Assembly: GCF_008923185.1 (NCBI RefSeq)
Contig: NZ_WBMT01000025.1
Location: 62,001-126,000 of the forward strand
Source: Actinomadura rudentiformis
Lineage (GTDB): Bacteria; Actinomycetota; Actinomycetes; Streptosporangiales; Streptosporangiaceae
Length of the DNA stretch: 64,000 nucleotides
Direction of reading: 5' to 3'
Positions 42,708-51,673 of the stretch are shown in pieces. Below the pieces are notes generated by a model. That model did no database searches and was not told where the DNA came from. It saw only the letters and a program-made list of their open reading frames with translations. The position numbers were made by a program, and so were the translations under genes. Numbering within the stretch: position 1 is the stretch's first letter; every line of letters starts with the position of its first letter.

Positions 42708-43238
42708 ATGACAGGAAATGAACTCGGCACAGCGATCACGCTGAGCGCCGTCGACAGGCTGCTGGCGATCGAGGAGATCAAGACGGTCTTCGCAGAGCGG
42801 CTCCGCTGCATGGATTCCAAGGAATGGGAGATCTACCCCACCCTTCACACCGATGACGTCGTCAGTGAGACGTTCGGCGTCCTCCCTCCGGAGAAACGAC
42901 CTTCTTCCGATGGAGAACGCAGGCGCGTGACCGGGAAGAACGAACTCACCGCCACGATCCGTGGCCTGCTCGACGGGCCGATTCCTCTCACCACCGTCCA
43001 CCACGGCCACGCGCCCATCATCGAGCTGACATCCGATACGACCGCACGCGGCGTTTGGGCCATGGAGGACCATTTGTGGTGGACGAATGGTGATCGCGAG
43101 GAACATCTTCACGGGTACGGCCACTATCACGAGGAGTATCGCCAGGTGGGGGACCGTTGGCTGATCAGCTACCGGAACCTTTCCCGGCTGCGCGAGGACC
43201 GCACGCCCGGGTTCTACGACTTCCTGGAGCGACCGTGA
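42708..43238 (+). CDS. SnoaL-like protein (second copy)
   Basis: This 176-residue NTF2-fold protein has AIEEIKTVFAERLRCMDSKEWEIYPTLHTDDVV and WWTNGDREEHLHGYGHYHEEYRQVGDRWLISYRNLSRLRED. This is the SnoaL_4/BaiE type, with Asp and His residues in the pocket region. TGAGGAGA precedes the ATG. It follows the SDR after 45 bases. It may catalyse dehydration after oxidation by that SDR, or only bind a steroid. Confidence 0.78.
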   Translation: MTGNELGTAITLSAVDRLLAIEEIKTVFAERLRCMDSKEWEIYPTLHTDDVVSETFGVLPPEKRPSSDGERRRVTGKNELTATIRGLLDGPIPLTTVHHGHAPIIELTSDTTARGVWAMEDHLWWTNGDREEHLHGYGHYHEEYRQVGDRWLISYRNLSRLREDRTPGFYDFLERP

Positions 43239-43299
43239 GCCCGAACACGGCCGGCCAGCGGCTCGGCCTGGTGACTCTGACCGGCTGACGGCTGCTCGG

Positions 43300-44421
43300 T
43301 CAGGCCGGTGTCCCGGCGAGCTCAGTGAAGTACCGGCGCCGGTGCTCGTGGGGCTGGCCGAACAACTGCGCGGTGGCGTGCGCGCGTTTGAAGACTAGGT
43401 GAGCGTCGTGCTCCCACGTGATGGCTATGCCGCCGTGGAGCTGGATGGTCTCGGAGGCGACGTCTGAAAGTGCGTCGGAGCACCAGGCTTTGGCGGTGGA
43501 CGCACGGGAGGACAGGTCCGGCGAACCGGTGGCGGCGGACCAGGCGGCGGCCCAGGACAGGGTACGGGAGGTCTCGACGGCGACGTGCATGTCGGCCATG
43601 CGGTGCTTGAGCGTCTGGAAGGAGCCGATCGGCCGGCCGAACTGCACTCGTTCCCCTGCGTAGCGGACCGTCATGTCCAGAGCGCGCCGGGCGGTGCCGA
43701 GCTGGAGGGCGGTCACGGCCACCGCGGCCACGTCATGGAGGCTGGCGAGCAGCTCAGAGGCGTCCGCCATGATCAGACTGGCGCGAGCCGAGCGCAGGTC
43801 GACCCGGGCGAACCGCAGGGTCGGGTCCAGCCCCGGTGTCCGTGCGCGCAGGACGCCCTCGGCTGAAGGGTCGACCTCGTACAGGCAGAGACCGTCTGAC
43901 CGCTCGGCCACGACGACCAAAGTGTCGGCCGTGGCACCGTCGAGAACGAGATGGACGGTGCCGGTCAGCGCGGCTCGACCGTCGGGCTCTTCGTAGGCAC
44001 GCACATCGGACCGATCGGTGGGCCAGCGGCCGTCTGCGGTGGCCCAAGCGAGCGCGGTCGTCGTGGAGCCTGCGGCGAGGTCCGGAAGGAGCCTGGCGCA
44101 GACCTCGGCGTTCCCGGAACGCAGAAGGGCCTGAGCGGCGAGGACCGCCGAGCCGAGCATCGGCGACGGGGCGAGAGCGTAGCCGAGGCATTCCAGGACG
44201 ATGTGGGTCTCCATGAGAGTGAACCCGGCCCCGCCGTACTCCTCGGGCACCGCGAGGGCCGCCGCGCCGATCTGCTCGCAGAGGGTCCGCCACAAGGCCG
44301 GGTCATAGCCGGTGGGGGAGGCGGCGGCCCGGCGGACGGCCGCACTGTCCGCGCGCCGTTCGAGCAGGTTGCGGACTGTGACGGCGAGCTCGGACTGCTC
44401 GTCGCTCGGCGCGAAGAACAT
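43300..44421 (-). CDS. Acyl-CoA dehydrogenase subunit (FadE31-33 group candidate)
   Basis: This 373-residue acyl-CoA dehydrogenase-fold protein has LAVPEEYGGAGFTLMETHIVLECLG and, near the end, ETIQLHGGIAITWEHDAHLVFKRAHA, where the usual catalytic Glu segment is missing. It is the last gene of the operon starting with the enoyl-CoA hydratase at 47466. It probably pairs with the catalytic subunit at 45437. HIP degradation in mycobacteria uses several such FadE proteins. Confidence 0.83.
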   Translation of the reverse strand: MFFAPSDEQSELAVTVRNLLERRADSAAVRRAAASPTGYDPALWRTLCEQIGAAALAVPEEYGGAGFTLMETHIVLECLGYALAPSPMLGSAVLAAQALLRSGNAEVCARLLPDLAAGSTTTALAWATADGRWPTDRSDVRAYEEPDGRAALTGTVHLVLDGATADTLVVVAERSDGLCLYEVDPSAEGVLRARTPGLDPTLRFARVDLRSARASLIMADASELLASLHDVAAVAVTALQLGTARRALDMTVRYAGERVQFGRPIGSFQTLKHRMADMHVAVETSRTLSWAAAWSAATGSPDLSSRASTAKAWCSDALSDVASETIQLHGGIAITWEHDAHLVFKRAHATAQLFGQPHEHRRRYFTELAGTPA

Positions 44422-44432
44422 TCAGGTGCTCC

Positions 44433-45440
44433 TCAAAGGTCGGAGGCGTGAGTGGGGCGGCCGGTGGTCAGCGCGGCCAGGAGCTCGGCTCGGTGATGGG
44501 CGGGGGTTCCCCAAGCGGAGACCAGGGCGCGGATCTTGGTGATCCACAGGCTGAGGTCGTACTCTTCGGTGTAGCCGATCGCCCCGTGCGCCTGAAGCGC
44601 GGCACGGGAAGCGCGGTAGGCCGCCTCGGAGGCGGAGACCTTCGCCGCCGCGACATCACGCCTCGCATCCGTGCTGCCCGCGCCCAGGGACACGGCGGCG
44701 CCGTGGACGAGGGGCCGCGCGAAGTCGAGGGCCACCCGGACGTCGGCGAGCAGGTGCTTGATCGCTTGGTATTCACCGATCACGCGGCCGAACTGGCGTC
44801 GCGATTTCACATATTCCACCGTCACGGCCAACGCGTGTTCCCCGGCACCGAGGAGTTGAGCCGCACAGGTGAGCGCGGCAGTAGCGAGGGCCGTGGCGAC
44901 CGTGTCGGGTTCGAGCCGCACGAGGGTCGGCCCGGGTACCGTCTCGAAAAGCCGCCGCGACCTGTCTACTGACTCGAGTCGTCGGCCGGGGGTGGCGGCA
45001 CGCAGCGTCGTGCCCTCCAGCAACAGCACCGCGTCGGTCATGTCGGCGTCCAGCGCGTAGGGCGTCATCGGAGGCGCGGCGACCGTTACGAGGATCTTTC
45101 CCTCAGCGAGGTCTTCGGGGGCCGGTCCGTCCGGGACGGCCGCGAGCAGCGTGGGGGCGAGAACGACTGATTCGATCGCGGGTCCGGGAACCGGATACCG
45201 CCCGAGAGCCTCGAAAGCGACGACGAGGTCTGCGGGCGCGGCGTCCAGCCCGCCGTGCTCCTCCGGTACGGCCAGCGCGGTCACGCCCAGGCCGGCGAGG
45301 CGGCGCCATAGGTGAAGCCCGGCCGCGTGGTGGCCCTCGGCCCAGAGCCGTGCTATGTGCGGAACGGCGGCCACGCCCAGCAGATCGTCGAGCGCCCTGG
45401 CGAAGTCCCGCTGCTCATCGGTCGGTGCGAACCTCATCAT
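44433..45440 (-). CDS. Acyl-CoA dehydrogenase subunit (partner type)
   Basis: This protein of 335 residues is shorter than standard acyl-CoA dehydrogenases. It has LAVPEEHGGLDAAPADLVVAFEALG and AALQAHGAIGYTEEYDLSLWITKIRALVSAWG. I start it at the first of two ATGs (45440), overlapping the upstream stop; AGGGGG stands before it. The long in-frame extension to 45782 is non-coding on this strand. With the genes on both sides it suggests a three-part FadE set. Confidence 0.82.
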   Translation of the reverse strand: MMRFAPTDEQRDFARALDDLLGVAAVPHIARLWAEGHHAAGLHLWRRLAGLGVTALAVPEEHGGLDAAPADLVVAFEALGRYPVPGPAIESVVLAPTLLAAVPDGPAPEDLAEGKILVTVAAPPMTPYALDADMTDAVLLLEGTTLRAATPGRRLESVDRSRRLFETVPGPTLVRLEPDTVATALATAALTCAAQLLGAGEHALAVTVEYVKSRRQFGRVIGEYQAIKHLLADVRVALDFARPLVHGAAVSLGAGSTDARRDVAAAKVSASEAAYRASRAALQAHGAIGYTEEYDLSLWITKIRALVSAWGTPAHHRAELLAALTTGRPTHASDL

Positions 45441-46579
45441 CGCCCCCTGGGAAGGCCGAGCAGCCGTTCGGCCACGATGTTGCGCTGGATCTCGTTCGTC
45501 CCGGCGTAGATGGGGCCCGAGAGGGCGAACAGGTAACCGTCCATCCACGCGCTCTCGCGGAGTTCGGCCTCCGGCCCGAGCAGGTCGAGTGCCGTCTCGT
45601 GCAGACGGACGTCCAGCTCCGACCAGAAGATCTTGTTGGCGCTGCCGTCGGCGCCGATCGCACCGCCCTCCGCGATCCGGGTGACGGCGCCGAAGGTGTA
45701 CAGGCGGTAGGCCTGAGCGGCGATCCAGGCATCGGCGACGCGGTCGCCGAGCCCGGCGGGTGCGTCCGGGACGGCGCTCCACAGCTCGACGAGACGGTCG
45801 GCTGCGGCGCAGAAGCGGCCAGGGGAGCGCAGCGACAGGCCACGCTCGTTGCCCGCGGTGCTCATCGCGACTCGCCAGCCGTCGCCGGGCGTGCCGAGGA
45901 CATCGGCGTCGGGAACGAAGACGTCCTCGAAGAAGATCTCGGCGAAGCCGGGGTGGCCGTCGAGTTTGGTGATCGGCCGGATGGTGATGCCGGGCGCGCG
46001 GAGGGAGAACAGGAAGTAGGTGAGCCCGCGATGGCGCTCGGCCTCGGGATCGGACCGGAAGAGCCCGAATCCGCGATGGGCGAACGCGGCCCGCGAGCTC
46101 CAGGTCTTCTGGCCGTTGAGGATCCAGCCGCCACGGGCATCGTCACGGACGGCGGTCGCGCGCAAGGACGCCAGGTCGCTTCCGGCCTCCGGCTCGGACC
46201 AGGCCTGGGCCCAGATCTCGCTGCCATCGGCCATGGGCCGCAGGTAGCGCTCCTGCTGTTCGGGCGTTCCGTGCTCGAACAGGATCGGAGCCAGCAGCGA
46301 GATGCCGTTCTGCGCCACACGGGACGGGGCACCGGCGCGGTAGTACTCCTCCTCGAACAGCACCCATTCGAGGAGCGAGGCGTCCCGGCCGAGGAAGGCG
46401 GTCGGCCACGACACCACGGACCAGCGGTCGGCGGCGAGCGTCATCTCCCATTCCCGGTGGGCCTCGAACCCCTCGGCGGTGTCCATATGCGGCAGTGGCT
46501 CGGCGGGCACGTTCTCGCGCAGCCAGGCGCGCGCCTCGTCACGGAATGCGCGGACGCGCTCGTCGAGGTCGAGATTCAC
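45437..46579 (-). CDS. Acyl-CoA dehydrogenase, catalytic subunit
   Basis: The 380-residue product has WSEPEAGSDLASLRATAV (flavin contact) and YAGTNEIQRNIVAERLLGLPRGR with the catalytic Glu. It starts at a GTG overlapping the stop of the hydratase gene (GTGA). It is the catalytic member for the two following partner subunits and sits in the operon behind the KstR2-type operator at 47523. Confidence 0.9.
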   Translation of the reverse strand: MNLDLDERVRAFRDEARAWLRENVPAEPLPHMDTAEGFEAHREWEMTLAADRWSVVSWPTAFLGRDASLLEWVLFEEEYYRAGAPSRVAQNGISLLAPILFEHGTPEQQERYLRPMADGSEIWAQAWSEPEAGSDLASLRATAVRDDARGGWILNGQKTWSSRAAFAHRGFGLFRSDPEAERHRGLTYFLFSLRAPGITIRPITKLDGHPGFAEIFFEDVFVPDADVLGTPGDGWRVAMSTAGNERGLSLRSPGRFCAAADRLVELWSAVPDAPAGLGDRVADAWIAAQAYRLYTFGAVTRIAEGGAIGADGSANKIFWSELDVRLHETALDLLGPEAELRESAWMDGYLFALSGPIYAGTNEIQRNIVAERLLGLPRGR

Positions 46580-47466
46580 CGGGCCGCCCCGGCATCGCGC
46601 ATGCGCCGGGCGTCCATCCCGGCGAGGGAGTCGGCGCTCACCTCGGCGTTGTGGGCATGGGCGGCGTGGTGCAGCCCGAACACCGAATCCATCCCGGCAC
46701 GCATGCCTTGGAGGTCCTCGGCCTGGTTGATCGCCTTCTTGGCCAGCGCCAGTCCGAACGGGGGCATGTCGGCGATCCGCGCGGCCATCGCCAGGGTCGT
46801 CGACTCCAGATCGGCGTGTGGGACGACGTGGTTGACCATGCCGAGGGCGTGTGCGCGCCCCGCGTCGAACCGGTCGCCGGTGTACAGGAACTCCTTGGCG
46901 GCGCGCGGGTTCATCACCCAGGGGTGGGCGAAGAACTCGACTCCGGGGATGCCCATCCGGACCACGGGATCGGAGAAGAACGCGTCCTCGGAGGCGACGA
47001 TGAAGTCACACGACCAGGCGAGCATGAGGCCGCCCGCGATGCAGGCGCCCTGCACCATGGCGATCATCGGCTTGGGGATCTCCCGCCAGCGCCGGCACAT
47101 GCCGAGGTACACCTCGGCCTCACGGGCGAGCCGCCGGTCCACGCCCTGCCGGTCGGTGTGGTCCCACCAGATGACGGCCTTGCGTTCGAACGACTCGTCG
47201 ATGTCGCGTCCAGGCGTTCCGATGTCGTGGCCCGCGCAGAAGTGCTCGCCGGCACCGGTGAGCACGATGACCTTCACATCGTTGTCGTCGACGGCGCGCA
47301 CGAAGGCGGCGTCAAGGGCGTAGGTGACCTTGGAGTTCTGCGCGTTGCGGTACTGCGGCCGGTTCAGCGTGACTACGGCGACGGGCCCGCGCTTCTCGTA
47401 GAGGACGACCTCTTGGGCCGACTGCGCGGGGTTGAGGGTTTCAGCCGCGGCTGACTCGGTGCTCAT
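46576..47466 (-). CDS. Enoyl-CoA hydratase/isomerase (crotonase family)
   Basis: The 296-residue crotonase-fold protein has AVVTLNRPQYRNAQN, the oxyanion-hole segments HFCAGHDIGTP and GACIAGGLMLAWSCD, and FFSDPVVRMGIPGVEFFAHPW. I start it at 47466, where GAGGGAG precedes the ATG. The usual catalytic Glu segment (E in PE/GE before the LG turn) reads DPVVRMG, so hydration chemistry is not certain. It heads the four-gene FadE operon. It could act on a HIP-derived CoA ester. Confidence 0.85.
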   Translation of the reverse strand: MSTESAAAETLNPAQSAQEVVLYEKRGPVAVVTLNRPQYRNAQNSKVTYALDAAFVRAVDDNDVKVIVLTGAGEHFCAGHDIGTPGRDIDESFERKAVIWWDHTDRQGVDRRLAREAEVYLGMCRRWREIPKPMIAMVQGACIAGGLMLAWSCDFIVASEDAFFSDPVVRMGIPGVEFFAHPWVMNPRAAKEFLYTGDRFDAGRAHALGMVNHVVPHADLESTTLAMAARIADMPPFGLALAKKAINQAEDLQGMRAGMDSVFGLHHAAHAHNAEVSADSLAGMDARRMRDAGAAR

Positions 47467-47522
47467 GCTGTTTCTCCCTCTGAGCGGACATGGGGGTTGC
47501 GGCACCGCCCGGAAGCCGCATA

Positions 47523-47542
47523 TACCAAACATTTGTTTGGTA
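47523..47542. promoter_or_regulatory. KstR2-type operator, perfect palindrome
   Basis: TACCAAACATTTGTTTGGTA has perfect 8-base arms (TACCAAAC/GTTTGGTA) around ATTT. It lies 24 bases before the dehydrogenase ATG at 47567 and about 57 before the hydratase gene on the other strand. It is the best copy of the three and defines the motif. Confidence 0.7.
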
Positions 47543-47566
47543 GGCCATCCAGTAGGAGCGTAGCGC

Positions 47567-48748
47567 ATGGATTTGAGGTACTCCGCGGAGGACGAGCGCT
47601 TCCGCCGTGAAGCGCGCGACTGGCTGGAGACCTATCTGTCCGATGACTTCGCCGGGTTGCGCGGGCTGGGCGGTCCGGGACGCGAGCACGAGGCCTTCGA
47701 GGAACGGCTGGCCTGGGACCGGCATTTGGGCGCGCACGGCTGGACTGCCCTTGGATGGCCGCCTGAGCACGGCGGACGCGGCCTGAGCCTGCTCCGGCAG
47801 GTCGTCTTCCACGAGGAGTACGCTCGCGCCGAAGCTCCGGCCAGGGTCAACCATCTGGGCGAGGAACTGCTTGGGCCCACCCTCATCGCCTTCGGTAGCG
47901 ACGCCCAGCGTGAGCGTTTCCTGCCGAAGATCAGAGCGGTGGAGGAGCTGTGGTGCCAGGGCTATTCAGAACCAAACGCCGGTTCGGATCTGGCCGCCGT
48001 CGCCACCCGGGCGGTCAACGACGGCGACGGCTGGGTCGTCGACGGTCAGAAAATCTGGACGTCCCTGGCTCACCAGGCGGACTGGTGCTTCGTGGTCGCC
48101 CGGACGACCCCCGGCTCCCGTCGCCACGACGGGCTGTCCTATCTGCTGGTGCCGATGCGCCAGGAGGGCGTCACGGTCCGGCCGATCACCCAGCTCACGG
48201 GCACGTCCGAGTTCAATGAGGTCTTCTTCGACGGCGCCCGCACCGAGACGTCACTCGTCGTCGGGGAGCCGGGCGACGGCTGGAAGGTCGCCATGGCCAC
48301 CCTCGGCTTCGAGCGCGGCATCTCCACCATCGGCCAGCAGGTCGCCTTCGCCCGCGAACTCGCAGCGGTCGTCACGCTCGCCCGGCGGAACGGCGCGATC
48401 GACGACCCGGTGATCCAGGACCGGATCGCGCACGCTCACATGGGCTTGGACCTGCTCCGGCTGCACGCGCTGCGCACCCTGGCCGGATCGCCCGGTGAGA
48501 CCGGCGCCATGGGTGCCGCGTCCGTGGCCAAGCTGGTGTGGGCGACCTGGCACCGCTCGCTCGGTGAACTGGCCATGCAGGTGGCCGGCGCGTCCGCACT
48601 CGTCGTGGCGGAACCCTACGAGCTGGACGATCTGCAGCGCCTGTTCCTGTACACCCGCGCCGACACCATCTACGGCGGTTCGAACGAGATCCAGCGCAAC
48701 ATCCTCGCCGAGCGGGTGCTCGGCCTGCCCAGAGAGGCACGTCCGTGA
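47567..48748 (+). CDS. Acyl-CoA dehydrogenase, catalytic type
   Basis: This 393-residue FAD acyl-CoA dehydrogenase has LWCQGYSEPNAGSDLAAVATRAV and YGGSNEIQRNILAERVLGLPRE with the catalytic Glu. TAGGAG precedes the ATG. It is divergent from the hydratase/FadE operon across the KstR2-type operator and is followed by kstD after 43 bases. It probably belongs to HIP degradation. Confidence 0.9.
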   Translation: MDLRYSAEDERFRREARDWLETYLSDDFAGLRGLGGPGREHEAFEERLAWDRHLGAHGWTALGWPPEHGGRGLSLLRQVVFHEEYARAEAPARVNHLGEELLGPTLIAFGSDAQRERFLPKIRAVEELWCQGYSEPNAGSDLAAVATRAVNDGDGWVVDGQKIWTSLAHQADWCFVVARTTPGSRRHDGLSYLLVPMRQEGVTVRPITQLTGTSEFNEVFFDGARTETSLVVGEPGDGWKVAMATLGFERGISTIGQQVAFARELAAVVTLARRNGAIDDPVIQDRIAHAHMGLDLLRLHALRTLAGSPGETGAMGAASVAKLVWATWHRSLGELAMQVAGASALVVAEPYELDDLQRLFLYTRADTIYGGSNEIQRNILAERVLGLPREARP

Positions 48749-48791
48749 CCCAGAGCGCAGCGCACTGAGAGATGACCTGAGGAGAGAACTG

Positions 48792-50363
48792 ATGGCCACA
48801 ACGAGTGAGCGCCCCGACGAGACGGCGGACGTCATCGTCGTCGGGTCGGGCGCGGCCGCCTTGACCGCCGCCTACACGGCCGCCGCCGGCGGCTTGCGGA
48901 CCGTCGTGCTGGAGAAGACCGACCATGTCGGCGGCACCAGCGCATACTCCGGCGCCGCCATCTGGCTGCCGGGCAATCCGGCGCTGCTGCGCGCCGGGGT
49001 CGCCGACACCGTCGAACAGGGACTTGAGTACTTCTCGGCGGTCGTCGGCGACCGTACCCCCGCTGACCTTCAGAAGGCCTACGTGTCGACCGGGCCGGAG
49101 TTGGTGGAGTTCCTCGAACGCGACCCGTCCGTGGCCTTCACCCACCAGCCGTTTCCCGACTACTACGACGCGCCCGGCCGGATCGACGGCGGCCGGGCGA
49201 TCTTCCCCGAGCCGCTGTCCGCCGTCCGGCTCGCGGGCAGGCGCGCGGTGCTGCGACCGCCGATCGGCGTCGACCAGTACGGGGTCGACCAGGATCGCGA
49301 GACCCTCGTCGGCGGGCAGGCTCTCGTCGCGCGGCTCCTGCTCGCGTTGGACGCGACAGGCCTGGCCGAGCTGCGCACCGGCGTTCGTATGCGGTCAGCG
49401 ATCGTCCGGGACGGCAGGGCTGCAGGTGTCGTCGCCGAGACGGGCGGGAAGACCTTCCGGCTGCTGGCCGAGCGCGGGGTCGTCCTCGCCGCAGGAGGCT
49501 ACGAGTGCGACGACACGTTGCGGCAGCGCCATCACGGGCTGCCCGGGGCGTCCTGGACGTCCTCCGCGCCGGATTCCAACACCGGTGACGCCTTGGCCGC
49601 GGCACTCGAGGTCGGCGCCGCGATCGACCTCATGGACGAGGCATGGTGGTGCCCGGCCACCCTGTTCCCCAACGGCCATGCCGCCTTCACGCTCGGCCTG
49701 CGCGGTGGCGTTCTCGTCAACGCGGCGGGCGAGCGGTTCGCCAACGAGTCCCTGCCCTACGACCGCCTCGGCCACGCGATGCACGAGGGACAGGCCACCG
49801 GGATCACCCACGTCCCCGCCTGGCTCGTCTTCGACGACCGGTTCGACAACCTGCCGGCGGTTACCCAGCCTGTCCCGGACCCGGACGCTTTCCGCCGGGC
49901 CGGGCTCTGGCGCAGCGCGGCCACCTTGCCGGAACTCGCCGAGCTGATCGACGTTCCGGTCGACGCCCTGGACAAGACGATCGCGAGGTTCAACGGATTC
50001 GCCACCACGGGCGTGGACGAGGATTTCCAGCGGGGGAAAGACCCGTTCGACCGATTCTTCGGCACCGGTGAGGGGCCGAACCCGTGTCTGGTCCCCGTCG
50101 AGCGGGCACCGTTCCACGCCGTCCAGATCGTCCTCGGTGACCTGGGTACCAAGGGCGGCGTGCGGACCGACGGCGACGGGCGCGCCCTCGACACCGCGGG
50201 CGACCCCATTCCCGGCCTGTTCGCTGTGGGCAATGCGGCGGCGTCCGTCGCGGGCCACGTCTATCCCGGTCCCGGCACCCCGCTCGGCTCAGGCATGGTG
50301 TTCGGGTATCGAGCGGCCCTTCGCCTCCTGTCACAGCCCGATGACCGCTCTGACCGCTCGTAG
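48792..50363 (+). CDS. kstD: 3-ketosteroid delta1-dehydrogenase
   Basis: This 523-residue flavoprotein has VIVVGSGAAALTAAY and a Glu of the FAD fold (VVLEKTDHVGGTSAYSGAAIWLP). The active-site Tyr segments are FPDYYDAPGR, NESLPYDRLGHAM and the C-terminal VYPGPGTPLGSGMVFGY (Tyr491), as in KstD. It makes the 1,2-double bond in ring A, which together with KshA opens ring B. GAGGAGAGA precedes the ATG. It may be transcribed with the dehydrogenase upstream. Confidence 0.9.
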   Translation: MATTSERPDETADVIVVGSGAAALTAAYTAAAGGLRTVVLEKTDHVGGTSAYSGAAIWLPGNPALLRAGVADTVEQGLEYFSAVVGDRTPADLQKAYVSTGPELVEFLERDPSVAFTHQPFPDYYDAPGRIDGGRAIFPEPLSAVRLAGRRAVLRPPIGVDQYGVDQDRETLVGGQALVARLLLALDATGLAELRTGVRMRSAIVRDGRAAGVVAETGGKTFRLLAERGVVLAAGGYECDDTLRQRHHGLPGASWTSSAPDSNTGDALAAALEVGAAIDLMDEAWWCPATLFPNGHAAFTLGLRGGVLVNAAGERFANESLPYDRLGHAMHEGQATGITHVPAWLVFDDRFDNLPAVTQPVPDPDAFRRAGLWRSAATLPELAELIDVPVDALDKTIARFNGFATTGVDEDFQRGKDPFDRFFGTGEGPNPCLVPVERAPFHAVQIVLGDLGTKGGVRTDGDGRALDTAGDPIPGLFAVGNAAASVAGHVYPGPGTPLGSGMVFGYRAALRLLSQPDDRSDRS

Positions 50364-50375
50364 TCCAGATGATGG

Positions 50376-50483
50376 TCAGGGAAGCAGTATGTCGAGGAAG
50401 GTGTTGCTGAAGACGCGGGCGGGATCGTAGGAGTTGAGGGTGGCGCGGGCGGTCTCGAAGTTGCTGCAGGCGGGCTGCAGTGG
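50376..50483 (-). pseudogene. C-terminal remnant of a VAO-type FAD-linked oxidase
   Basis: This minus-strand frame of 35 codons, open only between two stops, encodes NFETARATLNSYDPARVFSN followed by TFLDILLP. This is the C-terminal ending of FAD-linked oxidases of the VAO/PCMH class; class II cholesterol oxidases end in this way. Nothing of the rest of the gene is visible upstream. It is a trace of a lost gene next to kstD. Confidence 0.6.
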
Positions 50484-50549
50484 TCACGATCGGTGCGCTA
50501 ACGCTTGTGCCGGTTCTATGACCTGCGCCACACCCCAACCACCCCCGCC

Positions 50550-50564
50550 TCCCGCTTAGCGGGA
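50550..50564. promoter_or_regulatory. Palindromic activator-type site, perfect copy, upstream of Gfo/Idh gene
   Basis: TCCCGCTTAGCGGGA is a perfect palindrome around one T and defines the consensus. CAGGCT (50594-50599) follows at 29 nt on the plus strand. On the minus strand only the poorer TAGAAC is found, at about 31 nt, towards the oxidase remnant. This may be the old promoter of the lost gene. Confidence 0.6.
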
Positions 50565-50642
50565 AACGCTGGTCTTTCCGCACAGCCAAGTGACAGGCTG
50601 CGGGCCGCAGCCATGTTGATCAAGACGAGCCAAGGGGCGTTC

Positions 50643-51629
50643 GTGATTCGCTGGGGAATTCTGGGTGCGGGGGGTATCGCCGGGTCGGTGTGCCATGACA
50701 TCGCGCTGAGCACGGGCAGTGTCGTCACCGCCGTCGCCGCGCGAGACGCGGGACGGGCCGAGGCATTCGCCGCCCGGTACGGCGCCGCCCGCAGTTACGG
50801 CAGCTACGCTGAGCTTCTCGCCGACGACGACGTGGATGTCGTCTATGTCGCCACGACGCATCCCTACCATCGCGAGCAGGCCCTGCTGGCCATCCAGGCG
50901 GGCAAGGCGGTGCTGATCGAGAAGCCGGTGTGCCTGAACGCCGCCGACGCCCGGGAGGTCTTCGACGCCGCCCGCGCCGCCGGAGTCTTCGCCATGGAGG
51001 CCATGTGGATGCGGCTGAACCCGCTGATCCGCAAGGCCGCCGCGCTCGTGGCCGACGGCGCGATCGGCGAACCGCGGTGGGTGCGTGCCGAGTTCGGCGC
51101 GGGCCTCCCGTTCGACCCGGCCCACCGCCTCTACGACATCGCCAACGGCGGCGGCGCCCTGCTGGACCTGGGCATCTATCCGGCGACCTTCGCCTACCTG
51201 CTGCTCGGCCGCCCTGAAGTGGTCACCGCCTCGGGCGAACTGGCTGCTACAGGCGCCGACGACACCGTCGCCATGGAATGGAGCTACGGCGGCGTTCCGC
51301 GTGCCCACCTGTGGTGCTCGGTCTCCACCGCCGCACCCGACCAAGCGGCGATCCTCGGATCCACCGGTTCGATCACGCTGGAGGGTGTCTGCCGCCCGTG
51401 GTCCATGACCCTGCACGGCCCGGACGGGCGCACCGATTTCGCGGATCCGCTGGCGGGCCAGGGCTGGGGCTACGGCCCGGAGATCGTCGAGGTGGAGCGC
51501 TGCCTCCGCGAGGGTCTTCTCGAAAGCCCGCTGATCCCGCACACCGAGACCATCGACATCCTCGAGGTGCTGGATACCGCCAGGGCCGCGCTGGGCGTCG
51601 CTTACCCGTCCGAGCAACTGTCGGTCTGA
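50643..51629 (+). CDS. Gfo/Idh/MocA-family oxidoreductase
   Basis: This 328-residue NAD(P)-dependent enzyme has RWGILGAGGIAGSVCHDI at the N-terminus, the Glu-Lys-Pro motif (VLIEKPVCLNA) and GGGALLDLGIYP. The family oxidises sugar hydroxyls or dihydrodiols, and some members make 3-keto-glycosides before cleavage. I choose the GTG at 50643, with AAGGGGC before it; an ATG at 50613 close to the predicted transcript start is possible. Its promoter carries the shared palindrome, so it belongs to the same regulon. Confidence 0.83.
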   Translation: MIRWGILGAGGIAGSVCHDIALSTGSVVTAVAARDAGRAEAFAARYGAARSYGSYAELLADDDVDVVYVATTHPYHREQALLAIQAGKAVLIEKPVCLNAADAREVFDAARAAGVFAMEAMWMRLNPLIRKAAALVADGAIGEPRWVRAEFGAGLPFDPAHRLYDIANGGGALLDLGIYPATFAYLLLGRPEVVTASGELAATGADDTVAMEWSYGGVPRAHLWCSVSTAAPDQAAILGSTGSITLEGVCRPWSMTLHGPDGRTDFADPLAGQGWGYGPEIVEVERCLREGLLESPLIPHTETIDILEVLDTARAALGVAYPSEQLSV

Positions 51630-51668
51630 CGGCGTCCCCACGCAGGTTGTGCTTTCCTCGGCCGTCAG
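51626..51668. terminator. Possible two-way terminator between Gfo/Idh and the GH2/GH3 operon
   Basis: The arms CTGACGGC (51626-51633) and GCCGTCAG (51661-51668) are perfect complements with a 27-base loop. The Gfo/Idh stop lies in the left arm. Both flanking units end here, which fits a shared terminator, but the stem is short and the loop long. Confidence 0.35.
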
Positions 51669-51673
51669 GACGT

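Noticed and set aside
43239..43299. Terminator between the convergent SnoaL and FadE genes
   Set aside because: Only a 6-bp stem (TGACCG/CGGTCA) with a long loop is present, too weak to call.
50505..50642. N-terminal extension of the Gfo/Idh protein
   Set aside because: The added residues are low-complexity and contain the palindrome; the family N-terminus (RWGILGAGG) begins right after 50643.
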